From Verrucomicrobiota bacterium (GTDB lineage: Bacteria > Verrucomicrobiota > Verrucomicrobiia > Limisphaerales > UBA1100), in the NCBI GenBank assembly GCA_028343615.1, contig JAOLZA010000011.1, forward strand, positions 1 to 52,814: 52,814 nt of DNA. The letters are read 5' to 3'. The position numbers were made by a program, and so were the translations under genes. Positions 10,901-17,572 of the stretch are shown in pieces. Within the stretch, counting starts at the first letter, position 1; every line of letters starts with the position of its first letter. Under the pieces are notes generated by a model that saw only the letters and a program-made list of their open reading frames with translations, was not told where the DNA came from and searched no databases.

Positions 10901-11125
10901 CTGCGTCTTGAGCGGCTCGGTCGATCCGGGTCGTGGCGCGCTCTTTTCGAAGATGGCGTACTTGGCCAGCTCCGGATCCTTGGGCTCAGCCTTTTTACCG
11001 GTCTGTTTATTTCGGCCATCCTTGGAATTACCCCGGGGCTTTTTAGGTTTCTTTTGGGCATCCACCCAAAACACCGGTTGGATCAGCAACGACAACACAA
11101 AGCAAAAACGCAATAGGGAATGCAT
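7907..11125 (-). CDS. Large secreted SGNH, PVC propeller and cupredoxin fusion protein
   Basis: The protein has 1072 residues and a signal peptide (MHSLLRFCFVLSLLIQPVFWVDA). Residues about 80-285 are an SGNH/GDSL-hydrolase-like domain with RIAFIGNTLLDRAQ, GFNES and HLNDEGYRLLG; the usual GDS Ser is replaced by GNT. Residues about 380-740 are the PVC-type membrane-bound dehydrogenase beta-propeller, with WDSRGRMWVS and calcium-loop-like DTDGDGKAD motifs. Helical HEAT-like repeats follow (about 760-890). The last 120 residues are a plastocyanin/azurin fold: TPHNLVIV supplies one His, and YICSFPGHWTIMKG supplies Cys, His and Met, a full type 1 copper set. There is no CxxCH haem motif. Electron transfer through copper is likely; the substrate is unknown. 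Confidence 0.9.
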   Translation of the reverse strand: MHSLLRFCFVLSLLIQPVFWVDAQKKPKKPRGNSKDGRNKQTGKKAEPKDPELAKYAIFEKSAPRPGSTEPLKTQLPLALAQGTRIAFIGNTLLDRAQDFGYFESAMQQAFPKHKLTVRNLTWAADALGTEPRPANFADVEQHLTIAKADVIFAAYGFNESFAGESGLPEFRQKLMTYVAGLKAKAFNGKTGPRIVLVSPIANENVKGVAAADRNNKNIAAYTKVMREVAKAQNVGFVDAFAPTEKAMASGGSDLTINGCHLNDEGYRLLGSELFKQTFGKSAPAVNEAVRAVVQEKNKQFFRRYRPVNTFYYTGGRNRSYGYLDFLPAMRNFDIMVQNRDRRIWDLAQGKKVPAKIDDSNVPPLPTTTASRGANKWMSPADELKAFKVDPRFEVNLFASEVEFPEIACPIQMRWDSRGRMWVSCSTTYPHVYPGNEPDDKIVILEDTDGDGKADKSTVFADDLQIPLSFEFGDGGVYVSEEPHMSFIKDTDGDGKADYREKVLTGFGCEDSHHALHDFVWSPDGDLVFRESIFHHSQIETPYGPVRQQNSGWFRFEPRLHRLTSFGTYHSTNPWGVTFDDWGQHVASHPIYAQAFHALDPVYPKQHSRPAGLRAYSGTCGQEFVDFASWPKEMQGGYVKVRYKPTNRVEFHKWKKTEFGYDEEYVSDIIFSSNLSFIPVDLRYGPRGAMYVCDWYNPIKGHAQYSLRDERRDRKSGRIWRILPKGAKLATPPKMVGEPTAKLLNILKRPEYRYRYWAKRELRERDPQEVKVALDKWVGGLNSKDTRHRHHQMEAVWMYRNIEAENTKLLAKLLDCEKPEARAAATHQLRYWHASFKDGDARLRKAANDKDPIVRMEAAIATSYIGTPKAMDALADTTKHPHGGHLAYGMRSALGAATMLPHWQFNHHLTMHNAPLRKFISGFAKGAKIETDVNHSARDAQFDQQKNLKVVRITAVKERMLYDITRFEVKAGQPVKLEFINPDATPHNLVIVKPGSGDEVGLAATRMAADPVLAKSGQYIPKSDKVLFHTKMVPPIAGETLRFMAPSEPGEYPYICSFPGHWTIMKGVMVVK

Positions 11126-11172
11126 CAGCCGACCCTAGTGGACGGACGGCCCAATGGCAATGAGTTGCTGCA

Positions 11173-12171
11173 CTAGGGAGCAATCTCCCACTTGAGCTTT
11201 TTCAATTCCTCTCTTGTAACCGCGCGGGCGAATCCATCACCGCTAGACACGGCGATTTTCTCCAGCTTGAATTTGTCCATATATTTGAGCGCATCAGCAA
11301 GCCCGCCGGCCCCGTTCCAACCAAGGTCACACTCGAAAACCAACACAGGCTCACCATTATTAACGCCCCAAGCCTGCCCAGCCATCGCCTTGTTAAAAGC
11401 GTAATGGCTGTGCCGTGCCTTTTTTTGTAACGGCTTGCGCTTAGCAGCTTCCTTGGGAGCAGGCGCAGCACCATCATCATTCTTTGGAGGCGAAATCGCA
11501 TCATCATTGGGCCGAGGTTCTTTCAGGGCACCTCCGTTTGGCAGCGCGGCCTTCAATTTGGCGGTGTCCGGATGCTGCGGGGACAAGAAAACCGCAAGGG
11601 TACCCACTTCCTGCAAAATAGCATCACACCATTTGTCGGCGACCGGAAGTTTGCCTTCATCTGAATCTGAATAACTGGTTATACTCTGGAACAATCGTTT
11701 GGCATTGTAGACGGCAAGTGTAGCATCTCTCCTCTTTTGTGCCTTGGGCAACTCTCCCATAAACGCCTCTGTCAGTGCCTCGATGGTTATTGCATCGACC
11801 TTCAATCCTCTATGATCAATTTTTCCATCGGAAATATTTTTGTTGAGCTTGTCGGTCAGTCCCTGAATCGCCTCGGACTCCATCATTCGGACGCGTTCCT
11901 CCTTTGTCGTTCTCAAGTTGGGCAATTTCGACAAAGCCGCTTCAGTCGCCGCCTTCACCATCTCCGGCGTAAACTTCTCTGCCGTTTTCTTTGTTGCCTT
12001 GGGTGATTCCGGCACCTTGGCAGCTTGGCCGCCATCCGAATTATCCGGCTTTTGCGTGGAGGATTGATTTTGGTCTGAGCCGCCGCCTTCGCCACCCCCG
12101 CAACCAGCAAGGACCGCCACTAGAGCCAAAACAGTGAGTTTCGTCAGTATAAAGGAAATATCATTCCGCAT
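11173..12171 (-). CDS. Lipoprotein with a pseudopilin-like C-terminal domain
   Basis: The 332-residue protein has a lipobox (VLALVAVLAGC, Cys near residue 24), so it is probably lipid-anchored. A Gly/Ser/Gln-rich linker follows. Residues about 60-150 are helical and charged. From about residue 150 it matches, in order, the end of the lipoprotein at 29918-32230: a 'GKLPVADKWCDAILQEV' segment, 'FLSPQHPD', 'YAFNKAMAG' and 'LVFECDLGWNGAGGL'. Such blocks are typical of the C-terminal part of PVC DUF1559/H-X9-DG-like pseudopilins, although the N-terminal prepilin helix is missing here. Function is not known. No gene within 50 bp suggests an operon. Confidence 0.8.
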   Translation of the reverse strand: MRNDISFILTKLTVLALVAVLAGCGGGEGGGSDQNQSSTQKPDNSDGGQAAKVPESPKATKKTAEKFTPEMVKAATEAALSKLPNLRTTKEERVRMMESEAIQGLTDKLNKNISDGKIDHRGLKVDAITIEALTEAFMGELPKAQKRRDATLAVYNAKRLFQSITSYSDSDEGKLPVADKWCDAILQEVGTLAVFLSPQHPDTAKLKAALPNGGALKEPRPNDDAISPPKNDDGAAPAPKEAAKRKPLQKKARHSHYAFNKAMAGQAWGVNNGEPVLVFECDLGWNGAGGLADALKYMDKFKLEKIAVSSGDGFARAVTREELKKLKWEIAP

Positions 12172-12250
12172 GAGGCAATTATACCCCCCCCTCTTACATT
12201 TTACCCACTACAACTTTTGATTTTTTTTATAATCCCCCCGTCCACCCAAG

Positions 12251-12318
12251 CCATGGTAGGGCGGTTTCGCCGAAACCGCCAAATTCTTTGGATCGCTCGG
12301 AGAGAACGCCCTACCCAT
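12251..12318. repeat. 68-bp imperfect palindromic element (REP or MITE-like)
   Basis: The outer arms ATGGTAGGGCG and CGCCCTACCCAT are near-perfect inverted repeats. Just inside the left arm is a perfect hairpin, GGCGGTTTC-GCC-GAAACCGCC. It lies between the start of the lipoprotein gene at 12171 and the end of the metallopeptidase gene at 12325 and holds no reading frame of note. Its shape fits a small mobile palindrome or a transcript-end structure. No second full copy was seen in this window. Confidence 0.65.
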
Positions 12319-12324
12319 GAAAAG

Positions 12325-13077
12325 TCACGGTGTTTTGGGAGGCGCCGGAATTGCCGGATCGATGGCGTGCAGGATGCGGCGCATCATTTTAATTTTGGCG
12401 GCGAGGTGAGTATCCTTGGCGGCCATGGCATTGATCTTTTTGCGCTCACCGGGGATGAAGAGGGCAGCGTAAATCTCGGCCTTGTCCTCCTCGAGGGCGG
12501 ACGTAGAATAGCGATTAATGAATCCGGATTGTGGGTGCACCAAGGCGAAGTTATCATTACCGCGCTGTTTCTTGCCCCCCTTGCCATATCGGAAATTCTT
12601 TGGGTTTAGTTTTGCCCATTCGGGATCCTTGAAATAGGCGGAGCCATTGAGTTCCTGTTCGAGCAGATGGAAAAACTCGTGATGGATGACGTGGGCCTGA
12701 TAGGCAGGATTGTGGGCGCCGCGTTGGAAATCCAAATATAAAATCTCATTTTCATAATCCGGCATCGCCGCGCGGCGCTGGCCCGCGACGGAAAGGTTTT
12801 TTACTATGGCGATGCCTTTGAGTTTGGATTTTTGCAGCAGAGGCATGGGATATTTTCCAAGCTCGGCAGCGAGGATTTTGCGGTAAAGATCGAGTTGTTT
12901 TTTGTCCGCCCGTACGGGGGCATCGCAACGCACTTTCCAACTCGCGGGCGGGTTTAAGCCGTGAAGGAAAACAGGGACACCGTTGATTTGCTCTTTTGGG
13001 GTTGGCAGCGCAGCGGGAAGGACAATTACAAACGCCAGCAAAACCAGCGCGGTGAGATGAATTTTAGTTTTCATCAC
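12325..13077 (-). CDS. Putative secreted zinc metallopeptidase (HExxH)
   Basis: The protein has 250 residues and an N-terminal hydrophobic signal (about residues 7-23). The zinc motif is H133-E-F-F-H137, preceded by another His, and EEDKAEIYAAL about 60 residues later could supply the third ligand. This matches a loosely described family of putative zinc-binding metallopeptidases. The start codon overlaps the end of the upstream kinase gene by 14 bp (or 11 bp if the second Met is used), so the two are probably translationally coupled. Substrate is unknown. Being co-transcribed with a protein kinase and an outer-membrane protein suggests a signalling or envelope role, which is inference. Confidence 0.8.
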   Translation of the reverse strand: MMKTKIHLTALVLLAFVIVLPAALPTPKEQINGVPVFLHGLNPPASWKVRCDAPVRADKKQLDLYRKILAAELGKYPMPLLQKSKLKGIAIVKNLSVAGQRRAAMPDYENEILYLDFQRGAHNPAYQAHVIHHEFFHLLEQELNGSAYFKDPEWAKLNPKNFRYGKGGKKQRGNDNFALVHPQSGFINRYSTSALEEDKAEIYAALFIPGERKKINAMAAKDTHLAAKIKMMRRILHAIDPAIPAPPKTP

Positions 13078-14068
13078 GATATGTTTGCAATGCCTCCATT
13101 AGCGCGGTGACGTCGTGGTAGCGGTCTTTGACGTCTTTCTCGAGGGCACGGAGGCAGATTGTTTCGAGGGCAGGGGGAATGTTTTTTTCGGGGACTACTT
13201 CGCTGGGCTTGGGGAGGGGGTGATTGAGAAGGCGATCGGTTACATCACTGACAGTTTCGCCGGAAAGCATTTGCTGGTGCGTCAGAATTTCGAAGAGGAC
13301 GTTGCCGAGGCTGAAGACATCTACGCGGCCATCAATGTGGGCATCGCCACGGGCGAGTTCAGGTGCCATATAAAGCGGTGTGCCGTAGCGGCGGCCGACG
13401 GGGGTTAGGGCGGGGTCTTCGTCGGCACCCATTTCCGCGGTGGCCAGCTCGGGTTCGCCCCACACCTTGGCAAGGCCCCAGTCGATGACCAATGCTTCAC
13501 CAAAACCGCCGACTAATATATTCGCCGGTTTAAGGTCGCGATGGATGACGCCGTGTCGGTGCGCGTAGGCAACGGTTTGGCAAACGGAAATCAAAATGTC
13601 CACCTGCGCGGAAAGCGGGAAAGCGATGGCGGTGCGTTCGTCGTCGGCTTTGAGCGCTTCGATGATACTGCGCAGGTCGCGGCCGTTCACGCGCTTCATC
13701 GTGAAGAAAAGCGAGCCGTTACGGTCGCGGCCGAGCTCGTAAATAGGGACGGTTCCTGGGTGGGCTATGTTGGCGGTCACACGAGCTTCGCGCAGGAAAC
13801 GTTGCGTCTCGATTTTGTCTTCGCGAAGGTGGTCGTGGAGGGTTTTATAAACGACGGTGCGGCGGAGGTTTTCATCGAAGCACGAAAACAACTTCGCCGT
13901 GCCACCTTCGATCATCGGTTTGAAGTTCGTATATTTCAGCGAACCGCTTTTCCAATGCAGCGCGAATTCCTGGTCCGTATCCGCAAGGCGAAAAAAACCC
14001 TCGCCCGGCGTGGCGAACAATGCCTCGTTGTCGTCAGCCAAAATAGCCTCGACGCACCCTCGCCCCAA
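13064..14068 (-). CDS. Serine/threonine protein kinase (PknB type), cytoplasmic
   Basis: A complete Hanks-type kinase domain spans about residues 45-330 of 334. It has the ATP lysine K75 (VVYK), catalytic loop H176-R-D-L-K-P-A-N, and D196-W-G in place of DFG, a common variant in this group. The activation segment and APE-equivalent motif follow (YGTPLYMAPE). The glycine loop is poor (IEGGTAKLFS). There is no transmembrane segment and no C-terminal sensor domain, so input must come from another protein. A short N-terminal segment of about 40 residues is unrecognised. It starts 5 bp after the outer-membrane protein gene and overlaps the peptidase gene, so all three are likely one operon. Confidence 0.93.
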   Translation of the reverse strand: MGRGCVEAILADDNEALFATPGEGFFRLADTDQEFALHWKSGSLKYTNFKPMIEGGTAKLFSCFDENLRRTVVYKTLHDHLREDKIETQRFLREARVTANIAHPGTVPIYELGRDRNGSLFFTMKRVNGRDLRSIIEALKADDERTAIAFPLSAQVDILISVCQTVAYAHRHGVIHRDLKPANILVGGFGEALVIDWGLAKVWGEPELATAEMGADEDPALTPVGRRYGTPLYMAPELARGDAHIDGRVDVFSLGNVLFEILTHQQMLSGETVSDVTDRLLNHPLPKPSEVVPEKNIPPALETICLRALEKDVKDRYHDVTALMEALQTYRDEN

Positions 14069-14073
14069 ACCGG

Positions 14074-14898
14074 CTAAAAGACAAACCCAATACCAAACTT
14101 GAAGGTGTCGCCATTGCCGTGGTCGAGCGTACCTTGGCGATCATAGAAATCGTGCTTCCATTCGAGGCGCAGGTGAGCTGTGTCGTTGATGTTCCAGTAA
14201 AATGCCGGCCCGGCGGAGAGGGTGCGGGACTCATCATCCTCCCAGTGGAAATCGGTTTCCCACATCAAGGCGCAATTGCTTTCGCCAAGGTAAAAGTTGT
14301 ACCCGAGATCCAGACTCGAGAAACTTTCGAACGGATCGTTTCCATGGTACACCCAGCCACTGGTGCTGATATGGAAATGAAAATTGGCCGTTTCGTGCTC
14401 ATACCCAACCCCCAGACCGTTGCCCCATTGGTTGTCGTAAACCTCGTATTCATCTGATCCGGAAAATGGCACGCGTAGCATAGGCTTGAGAGTCCACGAG
14501 CCACTTTCGCCATCAAGGTTGAAATATTTTTTTAGGGGCAACGCCAGCGTGAGATCGCCAATGCCGTTGTCGTACTCGACTTTTTTGCCGCCCGATCCAT
14601 CTGGCATTTCGCGGCGCGCATCTAAAACATACGGCAGCTTGGCGGTAAGGCGGATGGACTTGTCCCACGTATAAACACCCTGCAAATGCAGCAGATGGAC
14701 ATCCTCCGTGAAGCCCGAATGCTTTTTGGCGCGGCCCAAAAGCAAATCGCTCTCGTGACGGTGCTCGTGAAAGAATTGATACCCCCAACCACCACTCCAA
14801 CGGGGCATCATATTCATAATCGGCTCATCCGCCGCCAAGCGCGGCCCCATGGCCATCGCCAGAAACAGCAAACAACCCTGCGCAATTCGCCCCATCAT
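14074..14898 (-). CDS. Outer-membrane beta-barrel protein
   Basis: The 274-residue protein has a signal peptide (about residues 1-23). The rest alternates polar and hydrophobic residues, as in transmembrane beta-strands, with many aromatic girdle residues. It ends in Phe (GIGFVF), the usual C-terminal signature for outer-membrane insertion. The overall pattern resembles the MetA-like 'transporter' barrels often encoded beside metal or aromatic-compound genes. The start lies 20 bp downstream of the HMA-domain protein stop, with GGAGG upstream, and its own stop is 5 bp before the kinase start. Whether it carries a substrate is not known. Co-transcription with an exported metal-binding protein suggests metal traffic across the outer membrane. 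Confidence 0.8.
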   Translation of the reverse strand: MMGRIAQGCLLFLAMAMGPRLAADEPIMNMMPRWSGGWGYQFFHEHRHESDLLLGRAKKHSGFTEDVHLLHLQGVYTWDKSIRLTAKLPYVLDARREMPDGSGGKKVEYDNGIGDLTLALPLKKYFNLDGESGSWTLKPMLRVPFSGSDEYEVYDNQWGNGLGVGYEHETANFHFHISTSGWVYHGNDPFESFSSLDLGYNFYLGESNCALMWETDFHWEDDESRTLSAGPAFYWNINDTAHLRLEWKHDFYDRQGTLDHGNGDTFKFGIGFVF

Positions 14899-14918
14899 TG
14901 GCCCACCATTCCTCCGCC

Positions 14919-15347
14919 TTAATCCTGCTTCTTTTTTTTGAAGGGATGTGATTTCAATTTACCGATGTCCAGTGAGTATGCCTCAACTGCCACATAGCCC
15001 GCTCTGTCCACGGCCTTCCCCATGCTCGGCAGGTCGGGTTCTTTCCCTTCCTTAATCGCCACAGTCAACAGTTGCGTCTTCACACTCATGCTCACCCCGC
15101 GCTTGAACCGGCTGCGGTCCACGAAATCCAACTTGCCCAGCATCACCCGGATGCCGATCGCGCAGGATTCTCACGTCATGCCCTTGACGTACAGGAGCGA
15201 AATCGAATTTTCAGACTTCAACACCTTCACCGCCGCCACGTCGCGCACTTCCTGCTTCACATCCGGCGCGCCATCCTGCGCACGTACAGGCGAAGCCATC
15301 AACGCCACTGCCATTAACCCCAATCCAAAAAGTTTTTTGATTTTCAT
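14919..15347 (-). CDS. Exported HMA-domain protein, probable selenoprotein (in-frame TGA read as Sec)
   Basis: ATG at 15347 opens a signal peptide ([23 protein letters not shown]). At residues 56-58 the frame reads GMT, then TGA at 15171-15173, then ESC, and continues without a stop for 83 codons to TAA at 14919. Reading TGA as residue 59 gives a complete 142-residue periplasmic heavy-metal-associated domain: GMT-Sec-E-S-C in place of GMTCxxC, then a hydrophobic helix, and [10 protein letters not shown], the typical end of HMA folds. Known HMA proteins bind Cu+, Hg2+ or Zn2+ through the two cysteines. A stable hairpin sits at the SECIS position. Alternatives are a nonsense mutation or a sequencing error of TGC or TGT. 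Standard callers would miss it or split it in two. Confidence 0.72.
15137..15157 (-). promoter_or_regulatory. Candidate bacterial SECIS hairpin
   Basis: Starting 13 nt after the in-frame TGA, TCGGCATC pairs with GATGCTGG (8 bp, two of them G-U) around the loop CGGGT. The loop begins 21 nt after the TGA and has G at its second position. From memory, bacterial SECIS elements are hairpins with the apical loop 16-37 nt after UGA and a G in the first two loop positions, so this fits. It lies inside the coding sequence, as bacterial SECIS elements do. Confidence 0.65.
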
Positions 15348-17030
15348 TTCCTCAATTCGTAATGACAAATTCTTACCCCTTGACTTGGGAAATGTCACTC
15401 TTTTTTTTGGTTTGGAGTTCTTGTTCCTCTGCGGCCGCTTGAATTCAGCCACAAAGGGTGGCTTATCAAAGGTGCTACCATCACCGGTCACACGTGGATC
15501 ATTGGTTCGTTTCAGTTCAGCCATGAGCTGCGCGTTGAGCTTCTTTTTAATAGCCGCATATTTAGCCTCGCTGGCCACGTTCTTCAACTGATCCGGGTCA
15601 TCCTTCAAAATGAACAATTCCTCGCGCGGGCGTTTGCCGAAGGCGTATTCATAGTGCCACTTCCACTTCACATCATTCCGGTGCTCAATAAGGAACGCCT
15701 TGGTGGGGCTGGCATCCAGATCGCCATAGGTTACAAAGGTATTATTGGCCAGCGTGTTGTAATCCGGCGCCTTGTCATCAGTAAGATTGTACGGGTTACC
15801 CATCGGCCAGCGGTTCGGCTTGAAGTTGATGATGTAAAGATGATCGGGGGTACGCAGTGCGCGTTGCGGATAAGGCAGGAGCCCTTCACGCGCTTGGGCC
15901 ACATGGCGTTCGCGACCGGTGATGACCCAGTTACGTTTTTTATCCACCAAACCTGTGCCCTTGGATTCCAAAACGGAAACCAAACTACGGCCAGTCATCA
16001 CCTTGGGTGGCTTGATTCCGCCCAATTCGAGAAAGGTTGGCGCGAGATCCATGAGGTTCACGTAATCCTCAACCACACGCCCCCCCGGTTTGCCTGGCCA
16101 CCAAACCGCAAGTGGCACGCCCACACCGAAATCGTACAGGTTGCACTTGCCGCCCGGAAACCCCGGCGCGCCGTGATCGCCGCTGACGACGACGACTGTG
16201 TTGTCCAGCTCACCGATGGCTTTGAGTTTTTCCAAAATCAAACCGAGCGCCGCGTCGAACGCCTGCACTTCGCCCAGATAATCCGCGAAATCCTCACGTA
16301 CGATCGGCACGTCTGGCAGCATCCCCGGCAGCTTACCTTTCAGCGAATCGGGATCGATACCCCATAATTTTTTACCCGATCCCTTGGTCCATTTGCGATG
16401 TACCAGCGTGGGGCCAAACCAATAACAGAAGGGCTGCCCATCCGGGCGCGCCTTCAGGAATGCGCCAAAGTTACCCATCACCTCGTCATACAAAACCTGC
16501 TTGGCTGCCGCCTCACTCTTGCCGTCGTCGATCATGCGAGTGACGTTTTGTGAAAATTGATTAAACCGTCGTCCACTCCCCTCGAAACGAAACTTGCCGG
16601 CGCCATACGGCGCATCATTCGGCGTACCGGGGCTCCACACCTTGTACGTCTCGCCGATGTGATAGCCCGCGTTTGCCAGTAACAGCGGGTAGCTCGGAAT
16701 CTTCGCATCCCAAAACGCACCCTGCAAAATTGCCGCACGACCCGTGCGATAAAAATACTGCCCGCTCAAAAGCGAACTGCGACAGGGCGTGCACGAGGGC
16801 GCTGTCACAAATGCATTCTTAAAGAGCACTCCCTCCCGCGCCACGCGGTCAAAGTGCGGCGTCTTAATCACGTCATTCGGTGAGGGCCACTCATCCACCT
16901 TCGCATACGCGCTCGCGTACCGCCCCCAGTCATCAGCAAACGCAAAAAGAATATTCGGTCGCGACTGTTTGCCAGCTGCTTGCACACTCAGTGCCACGAG
17001 AAGCCATGATAAAAAAAGAATGCGTTTCAT
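15171..17030 (-). CDS. Secreted sulfatase (heparan N-sulfatase-like), running in frame into the next gene
   Basis: The start at 17030 gives the signal peptide [18 protein letters not shown]. Sulfatase motifs are [11 protein letters not shown] (metal site, about residue 30), the formylglycine motif C80-T-P-C-R, and [11 protein letters not shown]. The layout resembles the N-sulfoglucosamine sulfohydrolase-like group. The enzyme proper should end near 15400, in a basic tail (NKNSKPKK). There is no stop there, and the frame continues through the signal peptide of the HMA protein to the TGA at 15171. An A8 run on the coding strand sits at this junction. Losing one A would give a TGA at once; gaining one gives TAA 13 codons after Pro. 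So either a homopolymer error, a slippery site or a real fusion explains the missing stop. Confidence 0.85.
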   Translation of the reverse strand: MKRILFLSWLLVALSVQAAGKQSRPNILFAFADDWGRYASAYAKVDEWPSPNDVIKTPHFDRVAREGVLFKNAFVTAPSCTPCRSSLLSGQYFYRTGRAAILQGAFWDAKIPSYPLLLANAGYHIGETYKVWSPGTPNDAPYGAGKFRFEGSGRRFNQFSQNVTRMIDDGKSEAAAKQVLYDEVMGNFGAFLKARPDGQPFCYWFGPTLVHRKWTKGSGKKLWGIDPDSLKGKLPGMLPDVPIVREDFADYLGEVQAFDAALGLILEKLKAIGELDNTVVVVSGDHGAPGFPGGKCNLYDFGVGVPLAVWWPGKPGGRVVEDYVNLMDLAPTFLELGGIKPPKVMTGRSLVSVLESKGTGLVDKKRNWVITGRERHVAQAREGLLPYPQRALRTPDHLYIINFKPNRWPMGNPYNLTDDKAPDYNTLANNTFVTYGDLDASPTKAFLIEHRNDVKWKWHYEYAFGKRPREELFILKDDPDQLKNVASEAKYAAIKKKLNAQLMAELKRTNDPRVTGDGSTFDKPPFVAEFKRPQRNKNSKPKKRVTFPKSRGKNLSLRIEEMKIKKLFGLGLMAVALMASPVRAQDGAPDVKQEVRDVAAVKVLKSENSISLLYVKGMT

Positions 17031-17042
17031 GCGTGCCTGAAG

Positions 17043-17054
17043 TTTCACGTGAAA
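17043..17054. promoter_or_regulatory. Perfect 12-bp palindrome between divergent transcripts
   Basis: TTTCACGTGAAA is a perfect palindrome, 12 bp upstream of the sulfatase ATG (17030) and 55 bp upstream of the His-rich protein ATG (17110). It is placed to act as an operator for one or both directions. No regulator gene is adjacent, so the binding protein is unknown. Chance occurrence is possible. Confidence 0.35.
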
Positions 17055-17109
17055 TTGCCCAAAGACAAGTAAAACCCCTAAAGCCTTGAGACCAACTGTC
17101 GAATATGCT

Positions 17110-17499
17110 ATGAGAGGGGCAGTGAAATTATTCCGGATAACTGTGGTGTTGACGGTGCTGGCGGCTTGGCTGCCAGCCACCTCGCATTGCTTATGGTCCG
17201 GTGCGGGACTCCTGCCCGGCAGTTGTGAGACTCATCATCACCACGGCGATTCCCCCGCCCACAGCCACGACAAATGCGGCCAATGCGCCCTCGAATCTGG
17301 AGGTTTTAAACTCAAAGACCCGGGCGCTTTGCAACTTGCATTCACCCCCGTTCTCACTTGGCAGCTACGTCTACACCTGCCACCTCCCGAAATTACGATT
17401 TTGATTTCAATCGATTCAGGCCGAGCTCCGCCAGGTCAATCTCGTTGGCAATTCGAAACCCGCGCCGCCCTTCCCGGTCGGGCACCTGCAATTCTTTAA
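17110..17499 (+). CDS. Small exported His/Cys-rich protein upstream of metal efflux genes
   Basis: The start at 17110 ([23 protein letters not shown]) gives a signal peptide; an in-frame ATG 24 bp upstream is less likely. The protein has 129 residues. The mature part carries [21 protein letters not shown], a dense cluster of six His and three Cys that should bind soft or borderline metals in the periplasm. The last 60 residues are Pro/Arg-rich and unrecognised. It is the first gene of the plus-strand run leading into the CzcCBA-type pump, 73 bp before the TolC-like gene. It probably buffers or delivers the pumped metal, which is inferred from the His/Cys cluster and position only. Confidence 0.7.
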   Translation: MRGAVKLFRITVVLTVLAAWLPATSHCLWSGAGLLPGSCETHHHHGDSPAHSHDKCGQCALESGGFKLKDPGALQLAFTPVLTWQLRLHLPPPEITILISIDSGRAPPGQSRWQFETRAALPGRAPAIL

Positions 17500-17572
17500 G
17501 GGACCTTTTCCGGTTCCGTTCCCTCCGCATGACCACCTACGGTTATGTTGTGTTTTGACCCCCTATTTGAAT

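Noticed and set aside
14919-15146. Separate 75-codon protein starting at the ATG at 15146
   Set aside because: Its residues are the second part of the HMA domain and continue the frame from before the TGA; there is no signal peptide or start evidence of its own.
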